From: Xestospongia bergquistia
Taxonomy: Eukaryota > Porifera > Demospongiae > Haplosclerida > Petrosiidae
Direction: 5' to 3'
Assembly: GCA_963965975.1 (NCBI GenBank)
Contig: OZ014411.1
Location: forward strand, 15,272,446 to 15,336,445
Length of the DNA stretch: 64,000 bases
Of the stretch, positions 36,025 to 51,000 are shown piece after piece. The first letter of the stretch is position 1; each line of letters begins with the position of its first letter. The notes beneath the pieces were generated by a model. That model was given only the letters and a program-made list of their open reading frames with translations. It was not told the origin of the DNA and made no database searches. Made by a program: the position numbers and the translations under genes.

Positions 36025-39000
36025 CACACAGAAATCAGCTCTAAAATTAACCATCAAGTCTAACTTTGCCTTTAAAACCATGTCAATAGTAGTAAAAAAA
36101 AGACTATGATATTGTCTACTTTAAAACAGTTTGTTGTGCATTTTTATGATGTTTTACTATTTCTTAGAAATGTCAAGATTACACAAACATAATTAAATCA
36201 TAATTAATGCCTTCTTTATTTTTTATCACAATAGATATATATAAGTGTGTGTGTGTGTATGCACATACCACACAGTCCTAAATGACTGCCTAAGATATAT
36301 GTAGTGCACATTTGATTGAGGGTGATACATTTTAATGGTTGCAATAGTGAAATATCCAAATATAGTAGTAATACAGTGTCTAAAAGTGAGTATATATGGT
36401 AGAGATTCTACTGTATGGTCAATATGTCATAATAATAAGATGCAAAAAAGCTAATTAGAAAAAAGAAATGTAGTACATCAATAAGAGAGAAAAAAGCAGT
36501 CAATCATAATTAACTTTAATAGCTGACAATCTGCCACTATCTGCATTGAAAGAAAAAATTTTATCTCTAGCAAAAAGCTACAATTATACTTCCAGTCACA
36601 ACCACACCTAATTAATATATCACATGGAAGTCGATAGGAAGCATAAGTAAGTAGTCCCTATAACAGCCACTGTACACAAACTTTTTTTTCAGAAAGTATT
36701 GATAGAAGTTGACATTTCACATTGGACTTTCACTCTAAATATTTTGTGGGTGCACTTGAATTGACTACTGAAAAGGTTTATGAAAGTTGTGATAATATAT
36801 ATCCATCCATCCATTCATATATCAGGCCTGGGGTCAATTACATTGCAATATAATCTATTACTATTACTATTAGTTCAAAATTTTTCTATTACTATTACTA
36901 TTAGTATTATTGGCTGAATTTATAGTAATATATTACTATTACTATTACTATGAAGTCTATTACTATTACTATTACTTCACAACATGGTTAAGATTTTGTA
37001 ATTTGTATTTAAGAAATTAAATCAAGCAGTTGTAACATCACTAACATGTCCATTGCATTTTATGGTGATTAGTTTGCTATACCTTGCTAACTGATCAGAG
37101 AGTCAGAGACATATGCTAAATTGCTAACTAACACAACATAGGACTAAACAGGAATGTAATAGAGATGTAATATACTTTCCTTTCTATTACTTCTATTTGT
37201 TATCTTTATAGATTTTTTCATGAAACATAATTACTATGTACATGAACACTTACTTCGTTAACAAGACCTAGATTGGCTTTTTCCTGGGTTGAAATTGAAA
37301 ATAAGTCTTGGTATCTCTTCTTTGCTGCTAATGTGACTGGAGTAGCCTCCTAAATATATTATAAAAACACTCTATATATGCACTAATAGAATGTATCATA
37401 ACATTTGTACAATATCTACTGTAACAATAATATCATCAAGACAAAGAAAACTTTAATAATTCTATATAGTGTATAGTCTATAATAGACACACCATATAGA
37501 ATTGTTGACAATACATTATGAATGTAAATTTGACACTTGACACTAGCAAAAGCTATTTATTATTTTGTTGCATAGAGGATAGATCTAGTTTCACTGACAA
37601 AGACAATCATCTTTTTTCTCGCATCTTTTTTTATCACAAACACTTAAACACCTTTTTCACTGAAAGTATATTCAATGATTACTTTCTTACTTTTAGTTAA
37701 ATCTTACTCAAAGATGTTGAGCTATATATTTTGTTATGCTTTACTTTTTTTACACAAATCTGAAGAGGTGTACCTAGTGTTTGGTCTAGTCTTAAATTAT
37801 TATAGTATCTATGCTATGTTTAGTTAATATGTGTTCACAGATGTAGATTAAGCATTAGAGTAAAACCTACTCATTCTCATGATCTGAATTACCTTAGTGA
37901 TAACATTGATATCAGCTCCATGGTTGACAAGTACTTCAACAATGTCTGTATGTCCTTCATAACTTGCATAATGAAGGGCTGCCCAGCCTTCCTAATATAG
38001 AAACAAGCAAACAATCAACTATTAGACTGCTAACACATTACAATAACGCTACAAACATATATAGACCCCAAAAATATCTAAATAGTTAAATCTTTACAAT
38101 TTATCAAGATGTATCAATTTATTACAAGTCAATCATTATTTTTTAAGAAGTCTTTTTAAAGGTATTGCCATTAATTTAATGAAGATCAAGATGATTTAAG
38201 TACATATAGTGCAATATAAGGGCTTGGAATATGAGAATGAGACACAAAGATATAATCATTACGATATAGTTAAGCAAAAACTTGCTAATAAGAAATATAC
38301 CATGTAACTCTTAATAGCACTTTACTTATCAATTATTGTCATGACTCTGTCAGTACATTCTGCACATATTTACTATAATAACCAACATTACCTGACTGAT
38401 AATTATATCTCACTAGCTATAGCTTATTAATAGTCTACATATTGGAAACAAACAAGGCCACTTTAATAATGACTTGCTAACAATACCACTAAGCTTACCA
38501 AGTAGAAGTGACCGATATATTGGTATTGTAATCATACTGAACATTAAAATGCTCAATTATGTGTAAATTTATAAATCCACAATACCACTTGATAAGCCTT
38601 TTAGTACAACACCATTACAAATTCTTTTCAAAGAAAATATTAAGCTAAGCAAGCATTCTTTTGTATGACCTTGATTGTTATATTATGTGAGTGTTTAAAT
38701 TAATTGTTAACAAATTGATGATATTGTGATTTTTATCATTGTTTGGTGTCCAATAGAATAAACAGGGAAATTGTTTAAAGCATATTTAATAAAATTTACA
38801 ATTTTTTTATAGTATTCTAAAAATGTTTTGTATCCCATTCCATTCCTGGTATTCATTTAATTTGAACTTTATTACAACAGTATTATAATTGATGACTGTA
38901 TTGTAAGAAAATTGATTTGGACATCATCTTCATATATAGAGGGTTAGTAGTATAAGATACACAATAAACACTTACTCCATTAACAATGTCTAGATTAGCT

Positions 39001-42000
39001 CCTTTCTTGGTTAACATCAAAACAATATTTTTGTATTCCTTCTTTGTTGCTATTATAACTGCTGTAGATCCCTCCTAAAGATATAAAAATCTCATAATTG
39101 GTAGCCAATAAACTACAAAACAACTTGCACACTATCTACAGTAACATTTTTTATTACTTATTACATGAGTACACTAATAACATTACAAATGTAACCAACA
39201 TTAAGAAGTTAAACAAACCACACTCAACAACTCTTACAATAGTGTCATTAATATAAATAACGCTCTTGTGTACATAAATATACACAGTCATTACTTCAGA
39301 ACAGACATATTTTTGCACAATTATCAGAGTAACATCTAATGAAGACACCATAAAAATTAGAGGTGATAACTTAATCATAAACAGGAAAACAAAAAAATAT
39401 TGCTTTAAAAAATGACAACATTGTATTTAAGAAATTAGACATTGTTATATTAACAACATTTATACTGTAAATAACATTATGATGACAAGAACTTACAGCA
39501 ACACAAATGTGTATGGAAAAACAATTGAGTTAACAAAATGAATACAATGCATTGAATGAATTTAGAAATAAAATTACATTATATCACACCTACCATCTAT
39601 TGTAATGTTAAAGGAAACATCCAGATGACAAGTTATTGTAACATAAACAATAATGAAAGCAAAAAAGATTAAAATAGATGCAATCACAAAAATGCATTAA
39701 ATAAAATTAAAATTATATTACATTATGTCAAACCTACCCCCTATTGTAATGTTAAAGGAAACATCCAGATGACAAGTTATTGTACCATTAACAATAATGA
39801 AATCAAAAAATTAAAATAGATACAATCACAACAATGCACGAAATAAGATTAAAATTATATTACATTATGTCACACTTACCTCATACTTGTATTAGATTAT
39901 AGAGTTAAAGAAACATCCAGATGACAAGTTATTGTACCATAAACAATAATGAAAGCAAAAGAGATTAAAATAGATACACTTACTTCAGACTTGTATTAGA
40001 TTATAGAGTTAAGGAAACATCCAGATGACAAGTTATTGTACCATAAACAATAATGAAAGCAAAAAAGATTAAAATAGATACAATCACAACAATGCACGAA
40101 ATAAAATTAAAATTATATTACATTATGTCAAACCTACCCACTATTTTATTGTTAAAGGAAATATCAAGATGACATGTTTTGTACCATAAACAATAATGAA
40201 AGCAAAAGAGATTAAAATAGATACACTTACTTCATACTTGTATTAGTTAAGGACACATCCAGATCACAAGTTATTGTGCCAAAAACAATAATGAAAGCAA
40301 AAAAGATTAAAATAGATACAATCACAACAATGCAAAGAATGAAATAAAAATTATATTATATTATGTTACACTTACCCCCAACTTATATTAGATTATAGAG
40401 TTAAGGACACATCCAGATGACAAGTTATTGTACCACAAAAAATAGTGAAAGCAAAAAGATTAAAATAAGAGTTAGAGTAAAACATGCTCATTCTCATGAT
40501 CTGAATTACCATAGTAACAACATTGATATCAGCTCCATGGTTGACAAGTACTTCAACAATATCTATATCTCCTTGATAACTTGCAAAGTGAAGGGCTGCC
40601 CATCCATCCTATTATAGAAAAAACAAATTAATTATTAATTAGACTACTAAACACAACAACAACCAAAGTACAAACATACACTGACTGCAAAAAAGTATCT
40701 TGTGTTATATTCTCCTATTTGTCATTATATATATCATAGTCATCATCAAGTAAGTCGATTGTACATTTATTATTAATAAATTTTCTTTTTTAAAAGAAGT
40801 CTTTGTACAGGTATTCTCATTAATTTAGTGAAGATCAAGATGCTTTAAATTAAATATAGTGTAATGTAAGGGACTTATAAATAAGACGTATACATAAAAT
40901 TATTAGAATTTAAGTCTACAATATTAAGCAAACAGTCCAGCAAAAGCAATATTTCATATCATGACCTTGACTGTTATATTGTATGAGAACTTAAATTAAT
41001 TATTAATAAATTCATAAAAACATTTATATTATGCCATCCAATAAGAATAAATAGGAAAATTGATTACACCATATGTTATAAAATTTGTAAATTTTGGTAA
41101 TATTATAAAACGTTTGTACACTGATCCAATTCCAGTATTCATTTATTTTCACGTTCTTAAAAAAATAATTCCAGTTTTATCATAAGAGTATTGTAACAAA
41201 TGACTATCTTTTAAGGAATATTGACATTTTATCTTCAGTTAAAAGGCTTTGTAATACAAGATATGTTATGAACACTTACTGCATTGACAAGATCTAGATT
41301 AGCTCCATTCTTTGATAAAATTAAAACAGCTTTTTTGCATCTATTCTTTTCTGCTAACATAACTGGTGTAGATCCCTCCTAAATATATAATAACAACCCC
41401 ATAAAAATTATGTTAGGCAATACACTACAACATAACAGTGCACACCATCTCTAGTAACATTAGTTTATATTTATTACATGTGTATACCAGTAACATTACT
41501 TACATAAATAACATTGCAAAATATCAGTCACTTTTATGTCAAAAAAAGCCACAAAGCCACTCTCAACAACTTTTACAATAGTGTCATCAATACAAACAAC
41601 ATTCAAATATATACATAGTCATTACTTCACAATAGACATGTTTTGTCAGCATAACATTATATAAATAAAAATTTGACATTTCATTGTAGTCTATGATCGT
41701 AAAAAATTACTTATTTCTTAGTAGTATAGAAGAAGAACTAGCATTCCTTACAAACTTGTAAGAGACACAATCACATGACAAGTAATAAAGCACCAAACAT
41801 TTGGAAACAAAGAAAAGATTAAGCAGACACGAATGTGTTGAATAAGTTTCAACAAAAAAATAATAAAGTACTCAATTGACAGCACTGTATTGCATACAGT
41901 TAAAAATTATACAAAATTGTTGCTATATATATTTGGTATGCTTTACTATGTTTACAAAAATTTGAAAACAGTATGAATGTTCAGGTGTAGTGTTGCTTCC

Positions 42001-45000
42001 TTGTTAATGTAACAAAATTGTAGTAAATATATGTTAATCTAGTATTATTATATTTATGCAATATCTAGTTGATATTTGTTTACACATGCAACTTAAATAT
42101 TAGAGTAAAACATACTCATTCTCATGATCTGAATTACCTTGGAAACAATATTCATATCAGCTCCATGGGTGACAAGTACTTTAATGATGTCTATATGTCC
42201 TTGATCACTTGCATAATGAAGGGCTGTCCAGCCTTTCTATTAAAGAAATGAACAAAGAATAACCTTTTAATTAGACCACTAAAACACTACAATAATATTC
42301 AAACATTATGGAGAGACATTCCTTCTCTAAATTTAATTAATTGCATTCTCTGTCTATTAGTTTTTGCTAGTAGGAAAATGTTTGCTGTCATGTTCTACCA
42401 GGATGGTAGCTCCAATGTGAATACATCATTCAACTGTTTTCAGTACATAATATTCTTTGATCTGGCAAACTTGAGTATAGGTTATTTGTGAGGATTTTTT
42501 GAGAGTAATATTCTTTCTGATTTTGTTTTGGTTCCCACTAGTTGTGCTTGTATCTTTTTGAGATTTATAAGGTTCCTCCTGTACAATCTTCAAAGTGTCA
42601 TCCAATATTTCATTTTCATTTAAAAAAACATACAGGTAGCTGTTTTTCGCCTTGGGTTGGTAGACGTTTTGTTCATAGCTCTCTTAGGACAAGTACTGGA
42701 CTGTGGCTGTACAGAATTGAAAGCAGCAAAAATGCAACTATTGGGGGATCTCATTAACCACAGTAGCAGGTGAGTACAACAGTGCAATTGTTTTGGTTGC
42801 ACAATCTTTTTGACATATTATTGGATGTGTCATTGAACTTCTTAACTAAACCAATTACACATAGGACGATAATGGATGAATATGAGCTGTTGAAATCTTA
42901 GGAACTGAGATATTCCGTCACGCATTCTGAGACAAACTGGGTAACCATGTCACCTTAGTTTTTTTTGGTAAACCTAATCAACATATTTCTTAACCAGTGC
43001 TTCTGCTACAACTTCTGGGCTGATTTTTAAAAGGCATAGCCTCGGGGTATCTTGTAACATAATCTACCGAGGTGATTATGTAATGGTGACTATGAGGATG
43101 GTGTATTTGGCCTACTATATCAACTGCAGCTTTTTTGAAGGATATATGAATTGGTGGTATTTTAGTGGGACTTTTGGAACATTTTATTATGTATTGTTTT
43201 CAGACAAATATCACAAGTTTACAAAAAGTTATTACACCTCTTTTTATTCCCTGCCTCAAGGAAATATTCTGAGGGTCTTGCAGGTGATATTTCTGACAAA
43301 CCAGATGACAATTGATGATGGAGTTAATGGACCATTTCTATCATTAGATGACATAATGCCATAGGTACTATGACTATGTGGAGAGATATGATGCTGTCCA
43401 CTTTTGTATGTGCAAATATTCAGTAAAGAATGCCTATTTTTCTTTGAATACACTATCTACTCCACTTTGGTTTGGAATTGACAGAACAGTTCATTGTAAT
43501 TTTGATGTGATTTGTCCTCAGATAATAACTTTATAAGCATGTCCTTTTTCTTTGGATATGTCATCCTGTAAAGGCACTGTAGATGGAGCAAGAGGTTGAT
43601 ATTTTGCCTTATGGTTTAGGCCATCAGGAGCTCTAATTCCATGGGTATTACTACCTTTATTGATGTCATAGACAAACATAGAGTTTTGACATCTACAATA
43701 AGATAGGCTGTGTCAACTTTGATTTTAGACAATGTGGTTCTCTGTATGATGTTGTCAGTCAGGAGCACATAAATGAATTTACTGGTATATTTTGTCATTG
43801 CTCACAAAGGCTTTCTTTACTTCAATTCCACTGCAACCAGTGGCTCTCAGGGTATCAATACTTATGTCTCCAATTCTTACTTTCTCTACTGACATTTTGC
43901 CAATGAAATAAAGTTGTGGCTGAATACAGGCACTGCTTACCAGTAGTAATTTTTTTCTACATGTTCATTGTCTGTTATACTTGACTTTATCTATTCTTCT
44001 GTTGAAAAGTTGGAAGGCTCTATTTGTACAAGGCAACTAGCGCATATCTCAATTTTTTTTGCTTTCTTTGAGGTCATTTTTTCCTCCATCAAGTGAGGCA
44101 TGTGTTTGTTCCACAAAATTTATTTTCAACTACATATAATATTGTTATTATAAGAAAGGTGTATATTGAGTTCACAAACAAACACTAAATTATGATAATA
44201 GTATAATTCAAAGAAAAATACAAAGTTAAAGAAGTCATCCTTCATATTATGACTTTGACTATTATATTTGTGTAAGCACTTGACTTCATTATTAATAAAT
44301 TCATAAATTGTGATTTTTTATAACCTGCTGATATCCATTAAGTAGGAAAATTGATTACTGCACATGTTGTAAATTTATATTTTTTTCTAAAATTTTAAAA
44401 AATGTTTTGGACACTATTATAATTCCATTATCAGTTGTCTTTCACATTCTTAAAAAATTAATTTCAACCTTTATTATAGCAGTATTGTAACTGATGACAC
44501 TCTTTTAAGAAAAAATTAATTACATTTTATCTTCAGTTGTATAGACTTTGTCATATAACATATATACATGAACACTTACTGCATTAACGATGTCTAGATT
44601 AGCCCCTTTCATAATTAAAATCAGAACAACATCCTTGTGTGCCTTCATTACAGCTAACAAAACTGGTGTAGATCCCACCTAAATATATAATAATAACCAA
44701 ATAATTGTCAGCAATATAATATATTCTAAGTTTGCACAATACTACAGTAATATTTTTTTATATGTATTCTATTGGTACAGTAGTAATATATACAACATAT
44801 ACAACATTACAAAGTATTACATTGATACACAATTTGATATTATCATCTTATGAAGACACCATACAAATTAGAGGTGATAAATTAATCATAAACATGAAAA
44901 CAAAAAAAATATAGCTTTAAAAAAATGACAACAATGTATTTAAGAAATTAGACATTATTATATTAACACCAATTATACTGTAAAGGACATTATGATGACA

Positions 45001-48000
45001 AGAACTTACAGCAACACAAATGTGTATGGAAAAACAATTGAGTTAATAAAATGACTACAATGCATTGAATGAATTTAGAAATAAAATTACATTATATCAC
45101 ACCTACCATCTATTGTTAAAGGACATATTCAGATGACAAGTTATTACAGTGAAAACAATTTGGAAGCAAAAAAGATTTAAATTAATAAAATCACAAAAAT
45201 GCATTGAATAAAATTAAAATTATATTGCATAATGTCAAACCTACCTCCTATTGTAATGTTAAAGAAAACATCCAGATGACAAGTTATTGTACCATAAACA
45301 ATAACAAAAGCCAAAATGATTGAAATAGATACAATCAAAACAATACATTGAATAAAATTAAAATTATATTACAATATGTCACATTTACCTCATACTTGTA
45401 TTAGATTATAGAATTAAGGAAACATCCAGATGACAAGTTATTGTACCATAAACAATAATGAAAGCAAAAAAGATTAAAATAGATACAATCACAACAATGG
45501 ATTGAATAATATTAAAATTATATTACATTATGTCACACCTACCCACTATTGTAATGTTAAAGGAAACATCCAGATGATAAGTTATTGTACCATAAACAAT
45601 AATGAAAGCAAAAAGATTAAAATAGATATAATCACAACAATGCATTGAATAAAATTAAAATCATAGTACATTATATCACACTTACCAAATACTTAAATCA
45701 GATTATAGAGTTAAGGAAACATCCAGATGACAAGTTATTGTATCATTAACAATAATGAAAGCCATAAATATTAAAATAGATACAATCACAACAATGCATT
45801 GAATAAAATTTAAATTAAATTATATTATGTCAAACCTACCCCCTATTGTAATGTTAAAGGAAACATCCAGATGACAAGTTATTGTACCATTAACAATAAT
45901 GAAAGTCAAAAAGATAAAAATCACAGCAATGGATTGAATAAAATTAAAATTATATTACATTATGTCAAACCTACCCCCTATTGTAATGTTAAAAGAAACA
46001 TCCAGATGACAAGTTATTGTACCATAAACAATAATGAAAGCAAAAAAGATTAAAATAGATACAATCACAACAATGCATTGAATAAAATTAAAACAATACT
46101 GCATAATGTCAAACCTACCGACTATTGTAATGTTAAAAGAAACATCCAGATGACAAGATATTGTACCATAAACAATAATGAAAGCCGAAAAGATTAAAAT
46201 AGATACAATCACAACAATGCATTGAATAAAATTAAAATTATATTACATTATATCACATTTACCTCAAACTTGTATTAGATTATAGAAGTAAGGAAACATC
46301 CAGATGACAAGTTATTGTACGATAAACAATAATGAAAGTAAAAAAGATTTAAATAAATACAATCACAACAATGCATTGAATAAAATTAAAATTATATTAC
46401 ATTATGTCAAACCTACCCCCTATTGTAATGTTAAAGAAAACATCCAGATGGAAAGTTATTGTAACAAAAACAATAATGAAAGCAAAAAAGATTAAAATAG
46501 ATACAATCACAACAATGCATTGAATAAAATTAAAATTATATTACATTATGTCAAACCTACCCACTATTGTAATGTTAAAGAAAACATCCAGATGACAAGT
46601 TATTGTACCATAAACAATAATGAAAGCAAAAAAGATTAAAATAGATACAATCACAACAATGTATTGAATAAAATTAAAATTATATTACATTATGTCAAAC
46701 CTACCCGCTATTGTAATGTTAACGAACACATCCAGATGACAAGTTATTGTACCATAAACAATAATGAAAGCCAAAAAGATTAAAATAGATACAATCACAA
46801 CAATGCACGAAATAAGATTAAAATTATATTACATTATGTCACACTTACCTCATACTTGTATTAGATTATAGAGTTAAGGAAACATCCAGATTACAAGTTA
46901 TTGTACCATAAACAATAATGAAAGCGAAAAAGGTTAAAATAGATACAATCACAACAATGTATTGAATAAAATTGAAATTATATTACATTATGTCACACTT
47001 ACGTCAGACTTGTATTGGATTATAGAATTAAGGAAACATCCAGATGACAAGTTATTGTACCATAAACAATAATGGAAGCAAAAAAGATTAAAATAGATAC
47101 AATCACAACAATGTATTGAATAAAATTAAAATTATATTGCATAATGTCAAACCTACCGACTATTGTAATGTTAAAAGAAACATCCAGATGACAAGTTATT
47201 GTACCATAAACAATAATGAAAGCAAAAAAGATTAAAATAGATGTAATCACAACAATGCATTGAATAAAATTAAAATTACATTACTTTATGTCACACCTAC
47301 CCGCTATTGTAATGTTAAAGGAAACATCCAGATGACAAGTTATTGTACCATAAACAATAATGAAAGCAAAAAAGATTAAAATAGATACAACCACAACAAT
47401 GCATTGAAGAAAATTAAAATTATATTACTTTATGTCACACCTACCCACTATTGTAATGTTAAAGAAAACATCCAGATGAAGAGTTATTGTACCATAAACA
47501 ATAATGAAAGCCAAAAAGATTAAAATAGATACAATCGTAACAATGCATAGAATAAAATTAAAATTATATTACATTATGTCAAACCTACTCGCTATTGTAA
47601 TTGTAAAAGAAATATCCAGATGACAAGTTATTGTACCATAAACAATAATGAAAGCAAAAAAGATTAAAATAGATACAATCACAACAATGCATTGGATAAA
47701 ATTAAAATTATATTACATTATTTCACACCTACCCCCTATTGTAATGTTAAAGGAAACATCCAGATGACAAGTTATTGTACCATAAACAATAATGAAAGCC
47801 AAAAAGATTAAAATAGATACAATCACAAAAAAGCATTGAATGAAATTAAAATTATATTACATTATGTCACACTTACCTCATACTTGTATTAGATTATAGA
47901 GTTAAGGAAACATCCAGATGACAAGTTATTGTACCATAAACAATAATGAAAGCAAAAAAAGATTAAAATAGATACAATCACAACAATGCACGAAATAAAA

Positions 48001-51000
48001 TTAAAATTATATTACTTTATGTCACACCTACCACCTATTTTAATTTTAAAGGAAACATCCAGATGACAAGTTATTGTACCATAAACAATAATAAAAGATT
48101 AAAATAGATACAATCACAACAATGCACGAAATAAAATTAAAATTACATTACATTATGTCAAACCTACCCCCTATTGTAATGTTAAAAGAAACATCCAGAT
48201 GACAAGTTATTGTACCATAAACAATAATGAAAGCAAAAAAGATTAAAATAGATACAATCACAACAATGCATTGAATAAAATTAAAACAATATTGCATAAT
48301 GTCAAACCTACCGACTATTGTAATGTTAAAAGAAACATCCAGATGACAAGTTATTGTACCATAAACAATAATGAAAGCCAAAAAGATTAAAATAGATACA
48401 ATCACAACAATGCATTGAATAAAATTAAAATTATATTACATTATATCACACTTACCTCATACTTGTAATAGATTATAGAGTTAAGGAAACATCCAGATGA
48501 CAAGGTATTTAACCATAAACAATAATGAAAGCAAAAAAGATTAAAATAGATACAATCACAACAATGCATTGAATAAAATTAAAATTATATTACATTATGT
48601 CAAACCTACCCGCTATTGTAATGTTAAAGGACACATCCAGATGACAAGTTGTTGTACCATAAACAATAATGAAAGCAAAAAAGATTAAAATAGATATAAT
48701 CACAACAATGCATGAAATAAGATTAAAATTATATTACATTATGTCACACCTACCCCCTATTGCAATGTTAAAGAACATATCCAGATGACAAGTTATTGTA
48801 CCATAAACAATAATGAAAGCAAAAAAAGATTAAAATAGATACAATGACAACAATGCATTGAATAAAATTAAAATTATATTACATTATGTCACACCTACCC
48901 CCTATTGCAATGTTAAAGAACATATCCAGATGACAAGTTATTGTACCATAAACAATAATGAAAGCAAAAAGATTAAAATAGATACAATCACAACAATGTA
49001 GAAATAAAATTAAAATTATATTACATTATGTCAAACCTACCGGCTATTGTAATGATAAAGGTAACATCCAGATGACCAGTTATTGTACCATAAACAATAA
49101 TGAAAGCAAAAAAGATTAAAATAGATATAACACAACAAAGCATTGAATAAAATTAAAGTTATATTGCATAATGTCAAACCTACCGACTATTGTAATGTTA
49201 AAAGAAACATCCAGACGACAAGTTATTGTACCATAAACAATAATGAAAGCGAAAAAAAGATTAAAATAGATGTAATCACAACAATGCATTGAATAAAATT
49301 AAAATTACATTACTTTATGTCACACCTACCCGCTATTGTAATGTTAAAGGAAACATCCAGATGACAAGTTATTGTACCAAAAACAATAATGAAAGCAAAA
49401 AAGATTAAAATAGATACAACCACAACAATGCATTGAAGAAAATTAAAATTATATTACTTTATGTCACACCTACCCACTATTGTAATGTTAAAGAAAACAT
49501 CCAGATGAAGAGTTATTGTACCATAAACAATAATGAAAGCAAAAAAGATTAAAATAGATACAATCGCAACAATGCATTGAATAAAATTAAAATTATATTG
49601 CATAATGTCAAACCTACTCGCTATTGTAATTGTAAAAGAAACATCCAGATGACAAGTTATTGTACCATAAACAATAATGAAAGTAAAAAAGATTAAAATA
49701 GATACAATCACAACAATGCATTGAATAAAATTAAAATTATATTACATTATGCCACACCTACCCCCTATTGTAATGTTAAAGGAAACATCCAGATGACAAG
49801 TTATTGTACCATAAACAATAATGAAAGCCAAAAAGATTAAAATAGATACAATCACAAAAAAGCATTGAATAAAATTAAAATTATATTACATTATGTCACA
49901 CTTACCTCATACTTGTATTAGATTATAGAGTTAAGGAAACATCCAGATGACAAGTTATTGTGCCATAAACAATAATGAAAGCAAAAAAGATTAAAATAGA
50001 TACAATCACAACAATGCATGAAATAAAATTAAAATTATATTACTTTATGTCACACCTACCTCCTATTTTAATGTTAAAGGAAACATCCAGATGACAAGTT
50101 ATTGTAACATAAACAATAATGAAAGCAAAAAAGATTAAAATAGATACAATCACAACAATGCATGTAATAAAATTAAAATTATATTACATTATGTCAAACC
50201 TACTAGCTTAATCAATATATCTATCTATCATAATAATAACTTATAAAACAAAAGAATAGAAATGTATCACTTCAATAAAGAAGAGACAAACACTTTCCTA
50301 TTTATTTCATACTCAATAGGAGATAGATACATGTAGTCACTATGGCAAACACTTTCCACAATGCTGAATTATTGAATCTGAATTACCTTAGTAAGAACAT
50401 TGATATCAGCTCCATAGGTGAGTAACACATCAACTATGTCTGTATGTCCCTTATAACTCGCATAATGAAGGGCTGTCCATTTATTCTATTGGAGAAACAA
50501 ACAAACCATCAACTGCCAAATAATAAACACAGTAAAATAATAGTATAAACACACACAAACTCAATAAAATTATTAAGCTAGCACATATCCACTGTTTAGC
50601 CAATACTAGAAAATTATTAACTTAAAAATAATAGTTCAGTTAATGTTCGCAAGTTCTTAGTAATTTAGAATACAAAGGAATTTAATAGTAACTAAAGTGA
50701 TGGTGTTCTTCATATTCAAACAAATTCAAACTATCTATTTCGTTTATATTTTCTTGAACAATAAATAAAGTGGACTTACTGAATCTGTAGCATTTACATT
50801 AGCCCCTTTTGAGATAGCATCTTTTACTCTAAACAAATCTCCTTCATTAGCAGATTTAATTAAAAAGTTATTCTAAGGCAAAAACAAAAACAGTAATTTT
50901 AAATATACTTACAAATATATTATTAGCAACTTGTTGAAGAATTTATTCAATGATAATTAAAGTTACAAACTGATTTAGTAATTAAAGTTTATTTATTGAA

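Noticed and set aside
45871-49711. Several 60-85 residue frames in the satellite as real proteins
   Set aside because: They arise from the repeat period being divisible by three. Most units have a stop in that frame.
45090-50210. CRISPR-like array
   Set aside because: Units are 144-154 bp and entirely repetitive with no unique spacers, lie in a eukaryotic intron and have no cas genes.
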